Shown: piece by piece, positions 14,264-21,864 of the stretch
Layout: every line of letters begins with the position of its first letter
Numbering within the stretch: the stretch's first letter is position 1
Assembly: GCA_017302195.1 (NCBI GenBank)
Contig: JAFLEG010000004.1
Location: 1 to 22,874, forward strand
Source of the DNA: Verrucomicrobiota bacterium
Lineage (GTDB): Bacteria > Verrucomicrobiota > Verrucomicrobiia > Limisphaerales > UBA9464
Length of the DNA: 22,874 bases
Direction: 5' to 3'
Translations under genes and position numbers: made by a program
The notes under the pieces: model-generated
Database searches by the model: none
What the model was told of the DNA's origin: nothing
Seen by the model: the letters and a program-made list of their open reading frames with translations, nothing else

Positions 14264-16204
14264 TTAGGCGGTGACGAACTTGTGGCCCGCACCGACCAGC
14301 CCGCGGGCGACGCCGTAGAGCACGATGATGCGCGTGTTGATCGCCAGCGTGGCGGCATCCACCCACTGGTTGTTGACCACGCTCAGGCCCGTGGTCGGAT
14401 CGGTGATCACCTGCAGGGTGCCAGGGTAGCCAGCACCCACCAGCGCGGAGGGATCCAGCGCGGTGCGGGTGGCCAGCAGGAGCGCGTTGCGCTGAGCGGC
14501 GAAGCCGATCAGTTGCACGGCGTTCGCCGGAAGCGCCGGGAATTCCGTGATGGCACTGAAGCCCTTCACGTTCACCCAACGGGCATAGGCGGAGCTATTG
14601 GCCTTGTCGCTGAAGTCGGCGAGCACCTCGTCGTTGGACAAGGCTTCGGCAAAGTCCGCGTTGACCCAGGCGAACCGCTCGAAGTCCGGAGCCCCGGCGG
14701 TGTTCAAGGCCTTGCACGCGGTGGTGATCGCCGTGAAGTCCTTGCTGGCCGCCGCCCCCACGGTCTCCGACGCGAACGCGTCGGTGATCAGAGCAGCCAC
14801 CGCCCCGACCAGGTGATTGCCGATGGCGATGGCCATCGCGTTGGAGTGCTCGCGGACCAGGTTCCGGCCCGTGGAGTTCTGCTCCGCCGCAGAGAAGGTG
14901 AAGAGCACCTGCTTGAACTGATCAATCACGACCGGGTAGTCGGTCGCGGCGGCATCCGCAGCGGCCGAGCCGAAGTCCGCCACGGCGGGCAGACCCACCG
15001 CTCGGGTGTACACGGTCTGGTCCTTGCGCGCCTGCTCGTCGCTGAAGTCCGTCACGACATCCCGCAAGAGCGGACGGGCGGACACCAGCGTGGCCAGCGT
15101 GCGCTGGCTCACGATGTTCCCCACCAGGGTACCCAGGGAGTTGGCCGCCTTGAACGGTTCGGGCAGGCGCTCGAAGGGGATGCGCTCGCCCTTCTCCAGG
15201 ATGGGATCCAGCTCCTTGCGGTAGATCTCGCCGCGGCGCCGGGGATTGCGCTCCGCGTTGTAGGCGCGCAGCACATCGTTGGTGTCCTCGGCGGTGATCT
15301 GGACGGTCGCCGCCCCCGGCCGGGTGATCCGGCTGGCCTGCAGCGGAGCGGCCCCCTTCATGCCCTTGAGCAGGTCGGCGTTCTTGGGGTCCGACTCGAT
15401 CAGCCCGGTCCAGTGCGCCTGGAGGGCGGTGTCCTGGGGAGCGATGACTCCGCGGGCGACGGCAGCACGGACGCAGTCCTCGGCGTCGCGCTTGTTGCGG
15501 GCCTTGATCGCGTTCTCCGCGGCATCCAGCTTGCGCTGGGCCTCGGCGAGTTCGGCGTTCTTGGCCTGGATGGTTTGGTCGCGGTCGTCAGATTCGGCCG
15601 CCGCCTTGAGGGTGGCAACCTGCTCTTCGAGTTCCGTGACACGCGCTCGTTGAGCGGCGAGCTCCGCTTCTTTTGGATCCATGGTTTTCTTTTGGGGGTG
15701 AGAATCTTCGCGCGCGTTGGCGCTCCAGAACGGTTCGATCTGGGTGAAGGCGGGATCATTGACCAGACCGCCCATGCAGAAGGGCAGCCGGTCCACGCGG
15801 CCGGGGTAGGAACCGCTGGCGGTCAGGAAGGCCGGGGAGAAGGCCCGGTAGGTTTTGCCGACCACGGCCTCGCGACCGTCCGCCGACCATTCGACGCGGG
15901 CCCACACCCCATCCTCGCGCCAGGCGAATTCCTGGGGCCAGGCAGAGGCGCGGCTCTCGTCGTGGTCGAAGTCGAAGAAGGGCCGCTGTTTCCCCGCCGC
16001 CCGGTAGGCGTCCAGGTTGCGCTGAGCGACGGCTGCCGTTTCCGGGGTGACCGCCACCGTCACCTGGACGGTCTTGGTTCCCCGTTTGCAGACGATGGTA
16101 TGGGTGCCGCCGGGCATCCACATGATCCACTCCGGCGCGTCGCCGCCCGCCACCCGCAGGGCGGTGCTGGCGGAACGCGCATGGATGGGAAGCTCTTCGT
16201 TCAT
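14264..16204 (-). CDS. Prohead protease-scaffold-major capsid fusion (646 aa)
   Basis: The ATG at 16204 (MNEELPIHARSAS) gives one continuous frame. Residues ~20-160 match Mu gpI-like prohead protease: FFDFDHDESRASAW, then GVWARVEWSADGREAVVGKT and YRAFSPAFL, and a LVNDPAF segment. Residues ~176-240 are a strong coiled coil (EAELAAQRARVTELEEQVAT onward), a scaffold-like region. Residues ~350-646 look like the major capsid protein (SLGTLVGNIVSQRTL, then LRDVVTDFSDEQ, later FTFSAAEQNSTGRNLVREHS). In Mu these are separate genes I, Z and T. An internal ATG at 15682 (M175), preceded by an A-rich tract, could give a separate 472-aa scaffold-capsid chain. The start at 16204 overlaps a mini-ORF stop and lies behind a hairpin. 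Confidence 0.8.
   Translation of the reverse strand: MNEELPIHARSASTALRVAGGDAPEWIMWMPGGTHTIVCKRGTKTVQVTVAVTPETAAVAQRNLDAYRAAGKQRPFFDFDHDESRASAWPQEFAWREDGVWARVEWSADGREAVVGKTYRAFSPAFLTASGSYPGRVDRLPFCMGGLVNDPAFTQIEPFWSANAREDSHPQKKTMDPKEAELAAQRARVTELEEQVATLKAAAESDDRDQTIQAKNAELAEAQRKLDAAENAIKARNKRDAEDCVRAAVARGVIAPQDTALQAHWTGLIESDPKNADLLKGMKGAAPLQASRITRPGAATVQITAEDTNDVLRAYNAERNPRRRGEIYRKELDPILEKGERIPFERLPEPFKAANSLGTLVGNIVSQRTLATLVSARPLLRDVVTDFSDEQARKDQTVYTRAVGLPAVADFGSAAADAAATDYPVVIDQFKQVLFTFSAAEQNSTGRNLVREHSNAMAIAIGNHLVGAVAALITDAFASETVGAAASKDFTAITTACKALNTAGAPDFERFAWVNADFAEALSNDEVLADFSDKANSSAYARWVNVKGFSAITEFPALPANAVQLIGFAAQRNALLLATRTALDPSALVGAGYPGTLQVITDPTTGLSVVNNQWVDAATLAINTRIIVLYGVARGLVGAGHKFVTA
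15680..15682 (-). other. Candidate internal translation start within the protease-capsid gene
   Basis: The in-frame ATG (M175, MDPKEAELAAQ) marks the exact start of the coiled-coil scaffold region. The ~25 nt before it on the minus strand are A/C-rich (ending CCAAAAGAAAACC), unlike the GC-rich coding sequence around. They encode an unstructured SHPQKKT linker. In Mu the scaffold Z starts inside gene I, a precedent. There is no canonical Shine-Dalgarno sequence. Confidence 0.4.
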
Positions 16205-16293
16205 CGGATCAGTCCGCGCACACAGTGCGCGGAGGTACCGGCACCCGTCGTCCGGCTCTGCGGCGTCTGCGGTATCTGCGGCGTGAATCTCAC
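16201..16293 (-). CDS. 30-aa mini-ORF linking two head genes (possible coupling leader)
   Basis: The GTG at 16293 overlaps the stop of the 202-aa gene as GTGA, and the TGA at 16201 overlaps the ATG of the protease-capsid gene as ATGA. It therefore fills the only gap between two major head genes with exactly the overlap style used elsewhere. The peptide is Thr/Pro/Gln-rich at the start (FTPQIPQTPQS), because of a 9-bp tandem repeat, and has no recognisable domain. It may serve to pass ribosomes through a hairpin to the capsid start rather than make a useful peptide. Confidence 0.35.
   Translation of the reverse strand: MRFTPQIPQTPQSRTTGAGTSAHCVRGLIR
16213..16233 (-). promoter_or_regulatory. 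Perfect 9-bp stem, 3-nt loop hairpin upstream of protease-capsid start
   Basis: The arms are tccgcgcac (16213-16221) and gtgcgcgga (16225-16233), perfectly complementary around a 3-nt loop. The hairpin ends 8 nt before the ATG at 16204, so it would cover the ribosome-binding region. No U-tract follows, so it is not a standard terminator. It may limit initiation until ribosomes translate through the mini-ORF. Confidence 0.55.
16257..16283. repeat. Three tandem 9-bp repeats
   Basis: On the plus strand tctgcggcg, tctgcggta and tctgcggcg follow each other without gaps. The first and third copies are identical and the second differs at two positions. They lie in the spacer between the 202-aa gene and the protease-capsid gene and encode the PQ(I/T) repeats of the 30-aa mini-ORF. 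Confidence 0.7.
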
Positions 16294-16898
16294 GGGTGGC
16301 CCCTCTTCCCGGTCGCCTGTGCCAGGATCCGGGCCACGTAGCCCTCGGCTCGGACCAGGAGTTTGCCCGCCACCACATCGGGATCCGGCACGGCCGTCGG
16401 GTCCGGCGCCTGCTTCACGGATGCCGTCAGGACATACTCGATCTGCATCCCCCCGCCACGGTGGGTGGCCAGCACGGCGTTGCGGTCGCCGACTTTCAAA
16501 AAGACCAGCTTGAGTCCGGTCTCATGCTCGAAGGTCCGGGCCGTCCGGCCGTGGGCTTCCGGGGAAACGGGGATGGTGAGGAACTTCACCCGCTTCGGTT
16601 TGATCACCCCGCCCATGACCTTCTGGGCGATGGCCGGATGGTTGATGGATATCACCACCGCCTGATCCCCGTTCTCCAGCCGAGGCGCCTGGACGCTGTC
16701 CGCCACCTGGCGCCAGAAATTCGTGCGCTTGCCCCCGAGCTTGTTGGGCGTCCGGTTCTTCATCCGGAAGTGTGTCCGGTACTGGTTCGCCGCATCCCGC
16801 CCCAGGACGGCGAGCAAAGCGGCCGGCCGCTGGAGCTGCCGCAGGAGAATCGGCAGCCGCTGCCCGAACCCATGATCGTTGAAGGTGACGGTGATCAT
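16290..16898 (-). CDS. Virion morphogenesis / head-tail joining-like protein (202 aa)
   Basis: The ATG at 16898 overlaps the portal stop. The protein is basic and mixed alpha/beta. The N-terminal half carries VLGRDAANQYRTHFRMKN, then TNFWRQVADSV. The middle reads VVISINHPAIAQKVMGGVIKP and VKFLTIPVSPEAHGR. The end contains IEYVLTASVKQAPDPTAVPD. The 'helix with fixed Arg, then strands around HP.iA....GG.I.P' is seen in phage proteins annotated as minor tail/virion morphogenesis (Mu gpG or HK97 gp10-type). Position after the portal and before the protease agrees with Mu gpG. I cannot separate a gpG role from a neck or tail completion role. Confidence 0.6.
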   Translation of the reverse strand: MITVTFNDHGFGQRLPILLRQLQRPAALLAVLGRDAANQYRTHFRMKNRTPNKLGGKRTNFWRQVADSVQAPRLENGDQAVVISINHPAIAQKVMGGVIKPKRVKFLTIPVSPEAHGRTARTFEHETGLKLVFLKVGDRNAVLATHRGGGMQIEYVLTASVKQAPDPTAVPDPDVVAGKLLVRAEGYVARILAQATGKRGHP

Positions 16899-18703
16899 TT
16901 CCGTTTCTTCCCGACCGGGCGCTGCAGCCAGCCGCGCACGGCACCGTTCACCACCGCCGCGCCCATGTTCTTCTCCATCGCCTCCCGGACGGCGTCGGTG
17001 TCGAGCAGGGGCGCCAGCTCCTCCGGCACCCGCTTGGCCTTCGCCACCAGCAGCGCTTCAAACTCCGCGTCGGTCAGCTTCGGATCACGGGCCGCGTCCA
17101 CCAGGGCGCGGAACCAGGGCAGCGTGCCGCCCAGCCATTTGCGTTCGATGCCGGTGGCATCCTCCGCGATCTGTTCCGCCAGCTTCCGCTGGGCGGCCGG
17201 CTCCGGCCGGGCATTGGCTGCCTGGGCCGGCTCCTCATCCTCCTCCTGATCCGGGTCGGGCAGGCCAGGCGGGCCAGGCGGGCCAGGCGGTAGCGTGCCC
17301 GGCAACAACGCGGCCGGCACCGGCTGCTTCCCGCCGATGACTTCCTCGCCTTCTTGCGGGTGCGGGATCCCGTGCCGTTCCCGGAACCATTCCGCGGGCA
17401 TCGCCACGCCGGCATCCAACAGAACCTTGTCCCGGTCGGCGTTGGCCTTGGCGTCCTCGACCTGGTTCTCCTCCGCCACCAGCTCCGGCATCTGATCCCG
17501 GTTCCCCCAGGTGAGTTCGCAGATCGAACCGACGAGCTGGTTGGTGAGCTGGCCCGCCGCCCAGTCCGCGGCCGAGCTGATGATCTCCCCGCGCACTCCC
17601 TGGTGGACCTTGCCAAGGGCCAGCGAACCGCTGGCGCCGACGTCCGTGGTCAGGGTCTGCCCCAGGATCAGGATATCGCAGAGCTTGTCCGCGGTATTGA
17701 GCAGGGCCTCCTGGGGATTGCTGCCGGCCGCACCCTTCGCGGCTTCCAGAATGTTCAGCGTCACCCCCTCGGGGAACGCGGCCCAGGCGGCGCTGCCCAT
17801 GTTCTGCAGCATGGCCTGGATCCGGGCGATGGTTTCATTCGCCGCAGTGGGGGTGTAGTTCGCCCAGCGGATCGGCACGCCGAAGAGCTGGGCGAAGTTG
17901 AGCCACCACTCCGCGGAGAAGTTTGAAGCACACCACCACCAGGCGAGCGGACGGATCAGGGCCGTGCCCAGGGGATGCCCGGACTTGGCCCGCGCAATGC
18001 CCACCAGGAACTTGTGATCCGGGAACCGGACCACCGGCGTGCCGTGCGGATCCCAACCGGTATCGGTTCGGTCCGTGACCCGCATCCCGATCCAGCCTTC
18101 CGGCGACCAAGCGTAGTAGTTGGGGTGAACCCAGTGCGTGGCCCGCGGGGCGATCATCTGCCCGAGCCGGTCCTGGCGAACTTCCCAGTCCACTTCCACG
18201 ACGGCCGTGCCTTTGCCCCAGGCGTCGAGCAAATCGAACACCGTGTCGAGAAACCCATTCTCCCCGGCCGCGGGATCTGGGTGCATCTGCCAGAGAGCGC
18301 GGGATACCGCCGCCGCCTTCGCTTTTGCATCGTCGGTCGGCGGGGCGTCGTCCTCCGCCCAGGGCAGGACGGTCCAGGACATCTTGCAGACCGCCCGCTT
18401 GATCTCCCCGAGGTTCTTCAGGAGCCGGGGCCAGGTGTCCTCCATCAGGTCGAACAGCTCCCACTGGGCGGCGTGGTCCCCCGAGAGTGCCGAGCGCAGG
18501 ACCATCTCCACGCGGTCGGGCGTCCACCCACGGGCCGTCATCCCCAGGAATCGGTCCCGCGACAGAGGCAGGATGAACCCCGGATCGGGGACGGCGGTCT
18601 CCGCCTTCCGGGCCGCCTGCACCGGGGCACCGACCGAGGCCAGGGGCATGCCGGCCGGTGCCGCCATCCGCCAGTCCGGGACAGGGGAGGATTCGGGGAT
18701 CAC
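16895..18703 (-). CDS. Portal protein, DUF935 / Mu gp29-like (602 aa)
   Basis: The GTG start at 18703 is supported by the best Shine-Dalgarno sequence in the window, AAGGAGGTG at 18708-18716. The sequence follows the DUF935 plan: DHAAQWELFDLMEDTWPRL and LGEIKRAVCKMSW near residues 75-115, a beta-rich segment (GTAVVEVDWEV...RATHWVHPNYY), then LILGQTLTTDVGASGSLALG and KVHQGVR around residues 340-365, the most characteristic block. The portal forms the dodecameric ring through which DNA enters. It is about 90 residues longer than Mu gp29 as I recall it. The extra C-terminal part has a Pro/Gly run (LPPGPPGPPGLPDP) and a helical domain up to a basic end. It shows no SPP1 gp7/Mu gpF domain that I can recognise. 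Confidence 0.85.
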   Translation of the reverse strand: MIPESSPVPDWRMAAPAGMPLASVGAPVQAARKAETAVPDPGFILPLSRDRFLGMTARGWTPDRVEMVLRSALSGDHAAQWELFDLMEDTWPRLLKNLGEIKRAVCKMSWTVLPWAEDDAPPTDDAKAKAAAVSRALWQMHPDPAAGENGFLDTVFDLLDAWGKGTAVVEVDWEVRQDRLGQMIAPRATHWVHPNYYAWSPEGWIGMRVTDRTDTGWDPHGTPVVRFPDHKFLVGIARAKSGHPLGTALIRPLAWWWCASNFSAEWWLNFAQLFGVPIRWANYTPTAANETIARIQAMLQNMGSAAWAAFPEGVTLNILEAAKGAAGSNPQEALLNTADKLCDILILGQTLTTDVGASGSLALGKVHQGVRGEIISSAADWAAGQLTNQLVGSICELTWGNRDQMPELVAEENQVEDAKANADRDKVLLDAGVAMPAEWFRERHGIPHPQEGEEVIGGKQPVPAALLPGTLPPGPPGPPGLPDPDQEEDEEPAQAANARPEPAAQRKLAEQIAEDATGIERKWLGGTLPWFRALVDAARDPKLTDAEFEALLVAKAKRVPEELAPLLDTDAVREAMEKNMGAAVVNGAVRGWLQRPVGKKRK

Positions 18704-18855
18704 CGGGCACCTCCTTGCCGGACAACTCCCAAACCGGGGTTGGACCCAACCGCGAGACCGTCAACGGCCGTGCATTGCCGCGGGATAGGGAGGGTTTTCC
18801 TTCCGGCTGGGGTGCTGACACCTGCCAAAACGTCCTGGGGCATTTTAGGGGGCAT
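18700..18855 (-). CDS. Small ORF before the portal gene (51 aa), uncertain
   Basis: The ATG at 18855 lies 11 nt after the terminase stop, and the TGA at 18700-18702 overlaps the portal GTG (GTGA), matching the linkage used by the neighbouring genes. The peptide (MPPKMPQDVLAGVSTPAGRK then a Gly/Val-rich end QGGAR) has no domain I recognise. The ORF fills the largest non-coding gap of the window, and its last codons overlap the portal Shine-Dalgarno sequence. It may be a real small protein, a coupling leader or chance. Confidence 0.35.
   Translation of the reverse strand: MPPKMPQDVLAGVSTPAGRKTLPIPRQCTAVDGLAVGSNPGLGVVRQGGAR
18708..18716 (-). promoter_or_regulatory. Strong Shine-Dalgarno sequence for the portal gene
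   Basis: On the minus strand the sequence AAGGAGGTG ends 4 nt before the GTG start at 18703. It is nearly fully complementary to the 16S rRNA 3' end. It fixes the portal start and stands out because most other genes here have no recognisable ribosome-binding site and rely on overlaps. Confidence 0.8.
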
Positions 18856-18866
18856 GCTGAAAAGGG

Positions 18867-20456
18867 TCAGGTGGGTCCGGGGAGGTGGCGGGGAACGAAG
18901 GACCGACCGGCCAGCGTGGTCCCCATGATGATCCCGTCGGTGGATTCGATGGCGTTCCCGGCCGTGGAGGTGAGGCCATGGAGGGCCAGCTTGTGGGAAT
19001 CGAAGGTGTCCCCGTGTTCCCCGTTCGGCCCAAGCTCTGTGGAGAAGCTGCCCCGGTCGCGGCGGACCAGGCGCATGTCCGTCTTGAGGTACCGCTCCGG
19101 GGCAATCGTCAGTTGGTTGTCGTCGAACGCCCCGACCAGCCGGTTGCCCAGGTGGGCTTTCCGGGTCATGGGCTCGCTGCCCGGCAGTTCAATGGTCTCG
19201 CTCCCCACCACGTCTTCGACCGGGACCAGAGCGGCCAGGGCCTTCCGAACATTCGCGCAGTGGTACTTTTCCGACGTGGCGTCCTGCGCCACGCGCCGGC
19301 ACCGCTTCCCGCCGGGCCGTCCGTTGATGGTCACCACCACCTGGCGCAAGCGGGCGATGGCTAGGTCCGGATCCGCCGTCTTCCAGACGAGCGTGAGCGG
19401 GGCAATGTAATTGGCCCCCTCCTGTTCCATCACCGTGAGGGAGGTGGGATTGCTGGTGGCCTTCTCCGTCGTCGCCCAGTCCACGCCGACCGCCACGTTG
19501 CCCGAGCCCAGATGCTCCAGGAGGAAATCCAGGCCGCCCCGGAAATCGTCGTCGTCATCCACCACCACGCACCGGCATTTGTTGACGCCCCGGCGCTGGG
19601 CGCTGTCGAGCTGCAGCAGCCCCACGGCCGCGCTGCCGCCGAGCACGAACCGCACCCCATAGTTCCGGTCCCAGGCGTCCTTGTCGTGATCCCGCTTGCG
19701 GGCTTCGTCTGGAGAAATCGCAGCACCGGTGTCGTCGTCGTACAGGGGCACGCCGTCGGCGAACGCATCCCAGGCGTCGATGCGCAGGACCCAAACGCCC
19801 AGCTCGCTTCGGTACCAGTTGCCGGTGGGCTTCGGGGAAAAGGTCTCGCCGATGGGCGGAGCCAGCAGCTCGAAGCTGTAGTGTGAATCGTCCGGCGGGG
19901 GCGTGGTGGTGAGCATGCACCGGAACTCGGGGTTGCTCGCGATGATGGGGCGGACTGCTTCCCAGACTTCCCGGAAGTTCTTCACCCGGCCCACCTCATC
20001 CAGGATCAGGTCGCCGGTCTCACCGACGGCCGCCGGGGTGAGAGCAACCACCTTCGTCCGTGAGTAGGTGGTCTTGTCGTGGTACAGCCGGAACTCCAAC
20101 CGGGTCGCCTCATAGAGTTCGGCGAAGTCATCCGCGCTGACCGACGCCACCGACTTCCCGCCCTGGGCGTCCACCACGTCGAAGAGCGTCTTGCCCGAGG
20201 CAGAAGTGGCCAGGGTCCGGATCGCCTTCTGCATGGCGTCGGCTTCCTTCCGGACGATCTCCCGGCCCAGATCCAGCTTCACCGATCCGAACACCACTGT
20301 GTGACCGGGAGTCCGCATCATCTTCTCCATGGCGATGCGGGCGGCGATGGTGGTCTTGCCGTACTGCCGACGGGCCAGCAATCCCGCCAGGCGATGGGCG
20401 CGAACACCGCGCTCGAACTCCCGCTGGCCGGCCCGCACTTTGAAGCCGGTGCTCAT
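18867..20456 (-). CDS. Terminase large subunit, Mu gp28-like (529 aa)
   Basis: The ATG at 20456 overlaps the small-subunit stop (ATGA); the longer upstream frame is out-of-frame sequence of that gene. ATPase motifs are visible: Walker A-like RRQYGKTT (29-36), Walker B DLILDE (149-154) and the coupling motif MLTTTPPPDDSH (181-192). The C-terminal nuclease has RNase H-like acidic positions: VGVDWA (D326), RRVAQDATSEK (D392) and HGDTFDSHKLAL (D483/D486). The enzyme pumps and cuts phage DNA during packaging. The sequence fits the Mu gp28/terminase_6 group, with DUF3486 upstream and DUF935 downstream. All catalytic positions seem present, so it is likely active. Confidence 0.9.
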   Translation of the reverse strand: MSTGFKVRAGQREFERGVRAHRLAGLLARRQYGKTTIAARIAMEKMMRTPGHTVVFGSVKLDLGREIVRKEADAMQKAIRTLATSASGKTLFDVVDAQGGKSVASVSADDFAELYEATRLEFRLYHDKTTYSRTKVVALTPAAVGETGDLILDEVGRVKNFREVWEAVRPIIASNPEFRCMLTTTPPPDDSHYSFELLAPPIGETFSPKPTGNWYRSELGVWVLRIDAWDAFADGVPLYDDDTGAAISPDEARKRDHDKDAWDRNYGVRFVLGGSAAVGLLQLDSAQRRGVNKCRCVVVDDDDDFRGGLDFLLEHLGSGNVAVGVDWATTEKATSNPTSLTVMEQEGANYIAPLTLVWKTADPDLAIARLRQVVVTINGRPGGKRCRRVAQDATSEKYHCANVRKALAALVPVEDVVGSETIELPGSEPMTRKAHLGNRLVGAFDDNQLTIAPERYLKTDMRLVRRDRGSFSTELGPNGEHGDTFDSHKLALHGLTSTAGNAIESTDGIIMGTTLAGRSFVPRHLPGPT

Positions 20457-21082
20457 GCCGTCTTCCAGTCCCCGCCGAACATGAGCTGGCCCAGGGCGTC
20501 GATCTTCTCCGCATTGGTACCGCTCCCCTGGGCGATGTCCTTGGCCCGTTGATCCTCGGCCCACTTCAGGAACAGGGCGCAGGTGTCCCGACGGAACCGG
20601 TCCTGCTCCAGGGCGAGCGCTTCCCGCTGCCGGGCCTCCGCCTGCTGCGACAGCGCCAGCTTGGCCTGATCCAGCTTCGCCTTGTTCCGGGCCGAGCGGA
20701 GTTTGACGAAACCCTTCAGGTCCTGCCGGTGGATGGTGATCTCGGTGAAGACCCGCTGGCCGTACTCCTCCAATTCCGCTTCCGAGATGCCGGGTTCCCG
20801 CTCCTGGCGTTCCTTCACCAGCGCCACTGCCGCCTGCTCCGCGTCCCGGTAGGACTCCTCCGCTTCGAGGCGTGCCCGGATGTTGGAGAGGGTGCCAAAG
20901 GAAACCGGCTGGCCGGTCCGCGGTCCGGACTTCCACGGGGGCATCTTCGCCCGGATGGCTTTGTCTGACGGGGTGCGCGAGAGCAGGGCCGTGTGCAGCC
21001 AGAGCAAGTCCGAGTCCGAGAGCTGCGCCTCGTAGGAGTTGGCCCACTGCGCTCCGCGTTTCTTTGTGGGGGCGTCGCTCAT
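20453..21082 (-). CDS. Terminase small subunit, DUF3486 / Mu gp27-like (209 aa)
   Basis: The ATG at 21082 overlaps the methylase stop (ATGA). The protein is almost wholly helical and highly charged. Residues ~24-75 look like a DNA-binding helix-turn-helix region (DSDLLWLHTALLSRTPSDKA then FGTLSNIRARLEAEE), and residues ~100-190 are long helices (VFTEITIHRQDLKGFVKLRS then QAKLALSQQAEARQREALAL). This is the usual layout of DUF3486 proteins, encoded immediately before the Mu-type large terminase. It probably recognises packaging-start DNA and regulates the large subunit. The length is a little greater than typical family members. Confidence 0.75.
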   Translation of the reverse strand: MSDAPTKKRGAQWANSYEAQLSDSDLLWLHTALLSRTPSDKAIRAKMPPWKSGPRTGQPVSFGTLSNIRARLEAEESYRDAEQAAVALVKERQEREPGISEAELEEYGQRVFTEITIHRQDLKGFVKLRSARNKAKLDQAKLALSQQAEARQREALALEQDRFRRDTCALFLKWAEDQRAKDIAQGSGTNAEKIDALGQLMFGGDWKTA

Positions 21083-21864
21083 TCACGGGTGATGATCAGT
21101 TCGCCGAAGGTCGCCGCCGCATGGGTGCGGTTGTTGGTGAGCCGGTTGCCCGTCGTAATCCGCTGCACCTTGCAGTCGGAAAAGAGCCGGCGGTTGTCTG
21201 CCGAGTCGTTGATCGTCAGCAGGAACTTCCCCTGCAGCCGATCCAGCCGGCCACGGAGCTGGACCATGTCCGCCTGCTGCCAGCCGTCGTAGGCGCCGGT
21301 CGAGTCCCCGACGTAGGGCGGGTCCAGAAAGAAGAACGTGGAGGGTGCATCGTAGTTCTGGAGGACGCGGTCATAGGGAAGGTTCTCCACCACCACCCCG
21401 TTGAAGCGCCGACGGATTCCTTCCAGGCGATCCCCCACGTCATCGCGGTCGAAGCCAACCCCGCCGCTTTTGCGCTTCGCCACACCGAAGGACTTCATCC
21501 CACCACCGAAGGAGATGCGGTTGCGCAGGAGGAAGCGGGCGGCCCGCTGCAGCTCGGTCAGACCAGGCTGGGCGGTGAAGTCGTGGAAGTCTTTCCGGCT
21601 GGCGACGAACCACCGCATCTCTTCCAGGAGTGCGGGCAGGTGGAAGTGGGCATTCCTCAACAGCGCCACCAGCTCGCCATTCAGATCGTTCACCACTTCC
21701 ACCGGATGCCGCTCCTTGGCCAGCAGCAGAGCCGCGCTGCCCGCGAAGACTTCGCAGTAGCATTCCGCCTTCTCCGGCACCATCGGCAGCAGCCGCTTTA
21801 CCAGACGACGCTTGCCACCGGGCCAGCGCAGAATCGGACGGACGGTTTCTTGGGCAGCCTTCAT
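21079..21864 (-). CDS. dam: DNA adenine methyltransferase, Dam / D12 class (261 aa)
   Basis: The ATG at 21864 overlaps the previous stop (ATGA). Diagnostic motifs are all present: the AdoMet-binding RWPGGKRRL (13-21; family form FxGxK), motif I YCEVFAGSAALLL (36-48), VVNDLNGELV (57-66), and the catalytic DPPY (181-184) preceded by FFFL. D12-class enzymes methylate adenine N6, most often in GATC-type sites. The sequence FLLRNRISFGGGMKSFG fits the family. Phage Dam homologues protect DNA from restriction or affect packaging and gene control. Target specificity is inferred. The C-terminus GELIITRE is typical ('E.li.n'). Confidence 0.9.
   Translation of the reverse strand: MKAAQETVRPILRWPGGKRRLVKRLLPMVPEKAECYCEVFAGSAALLLAKERHPVEVVNDLNGELVALLRNAHFHLPALLEEMRWFVASRKDFHDFTAQPGLTELQRAARFLLRNRISFGGGMKSFGVAKRKSGGVGFDRDDVGDRLEGIRRRFNGVVVENLPYDRVLQNYDAPSTFFFLDPPYVGDSTGAYDGWQQADMVQLRGRLDRLQGKFLLTINDSADNRRLFSDCKVQRITTGNRLTNNRTHAAATFGELIITRE

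Noticed and set aside
14231..16513. 760-aa open frame on the plus strand
   Set aside because: Antisense of the protease-capsid gene. The composition is Gly/Arg/Leu/Val-rich and no family pattern appears.
18738..18751. Small inverted repeat ggttgg/ccaacc in the terminase-portal gap
   Set aside because: The stem is only 6 bp with a 2-nt loop and no U-tract. Too weak to call a terminator or operator.
20457..21086. Longer start for the large terminase
   Set aside because: The added 210 residues overlap the terminase small subunit in another frame and look like random Arg/Pro/Gly sequence. The ATG at 20456 has ATGA linkage and a sensible N-terminus.
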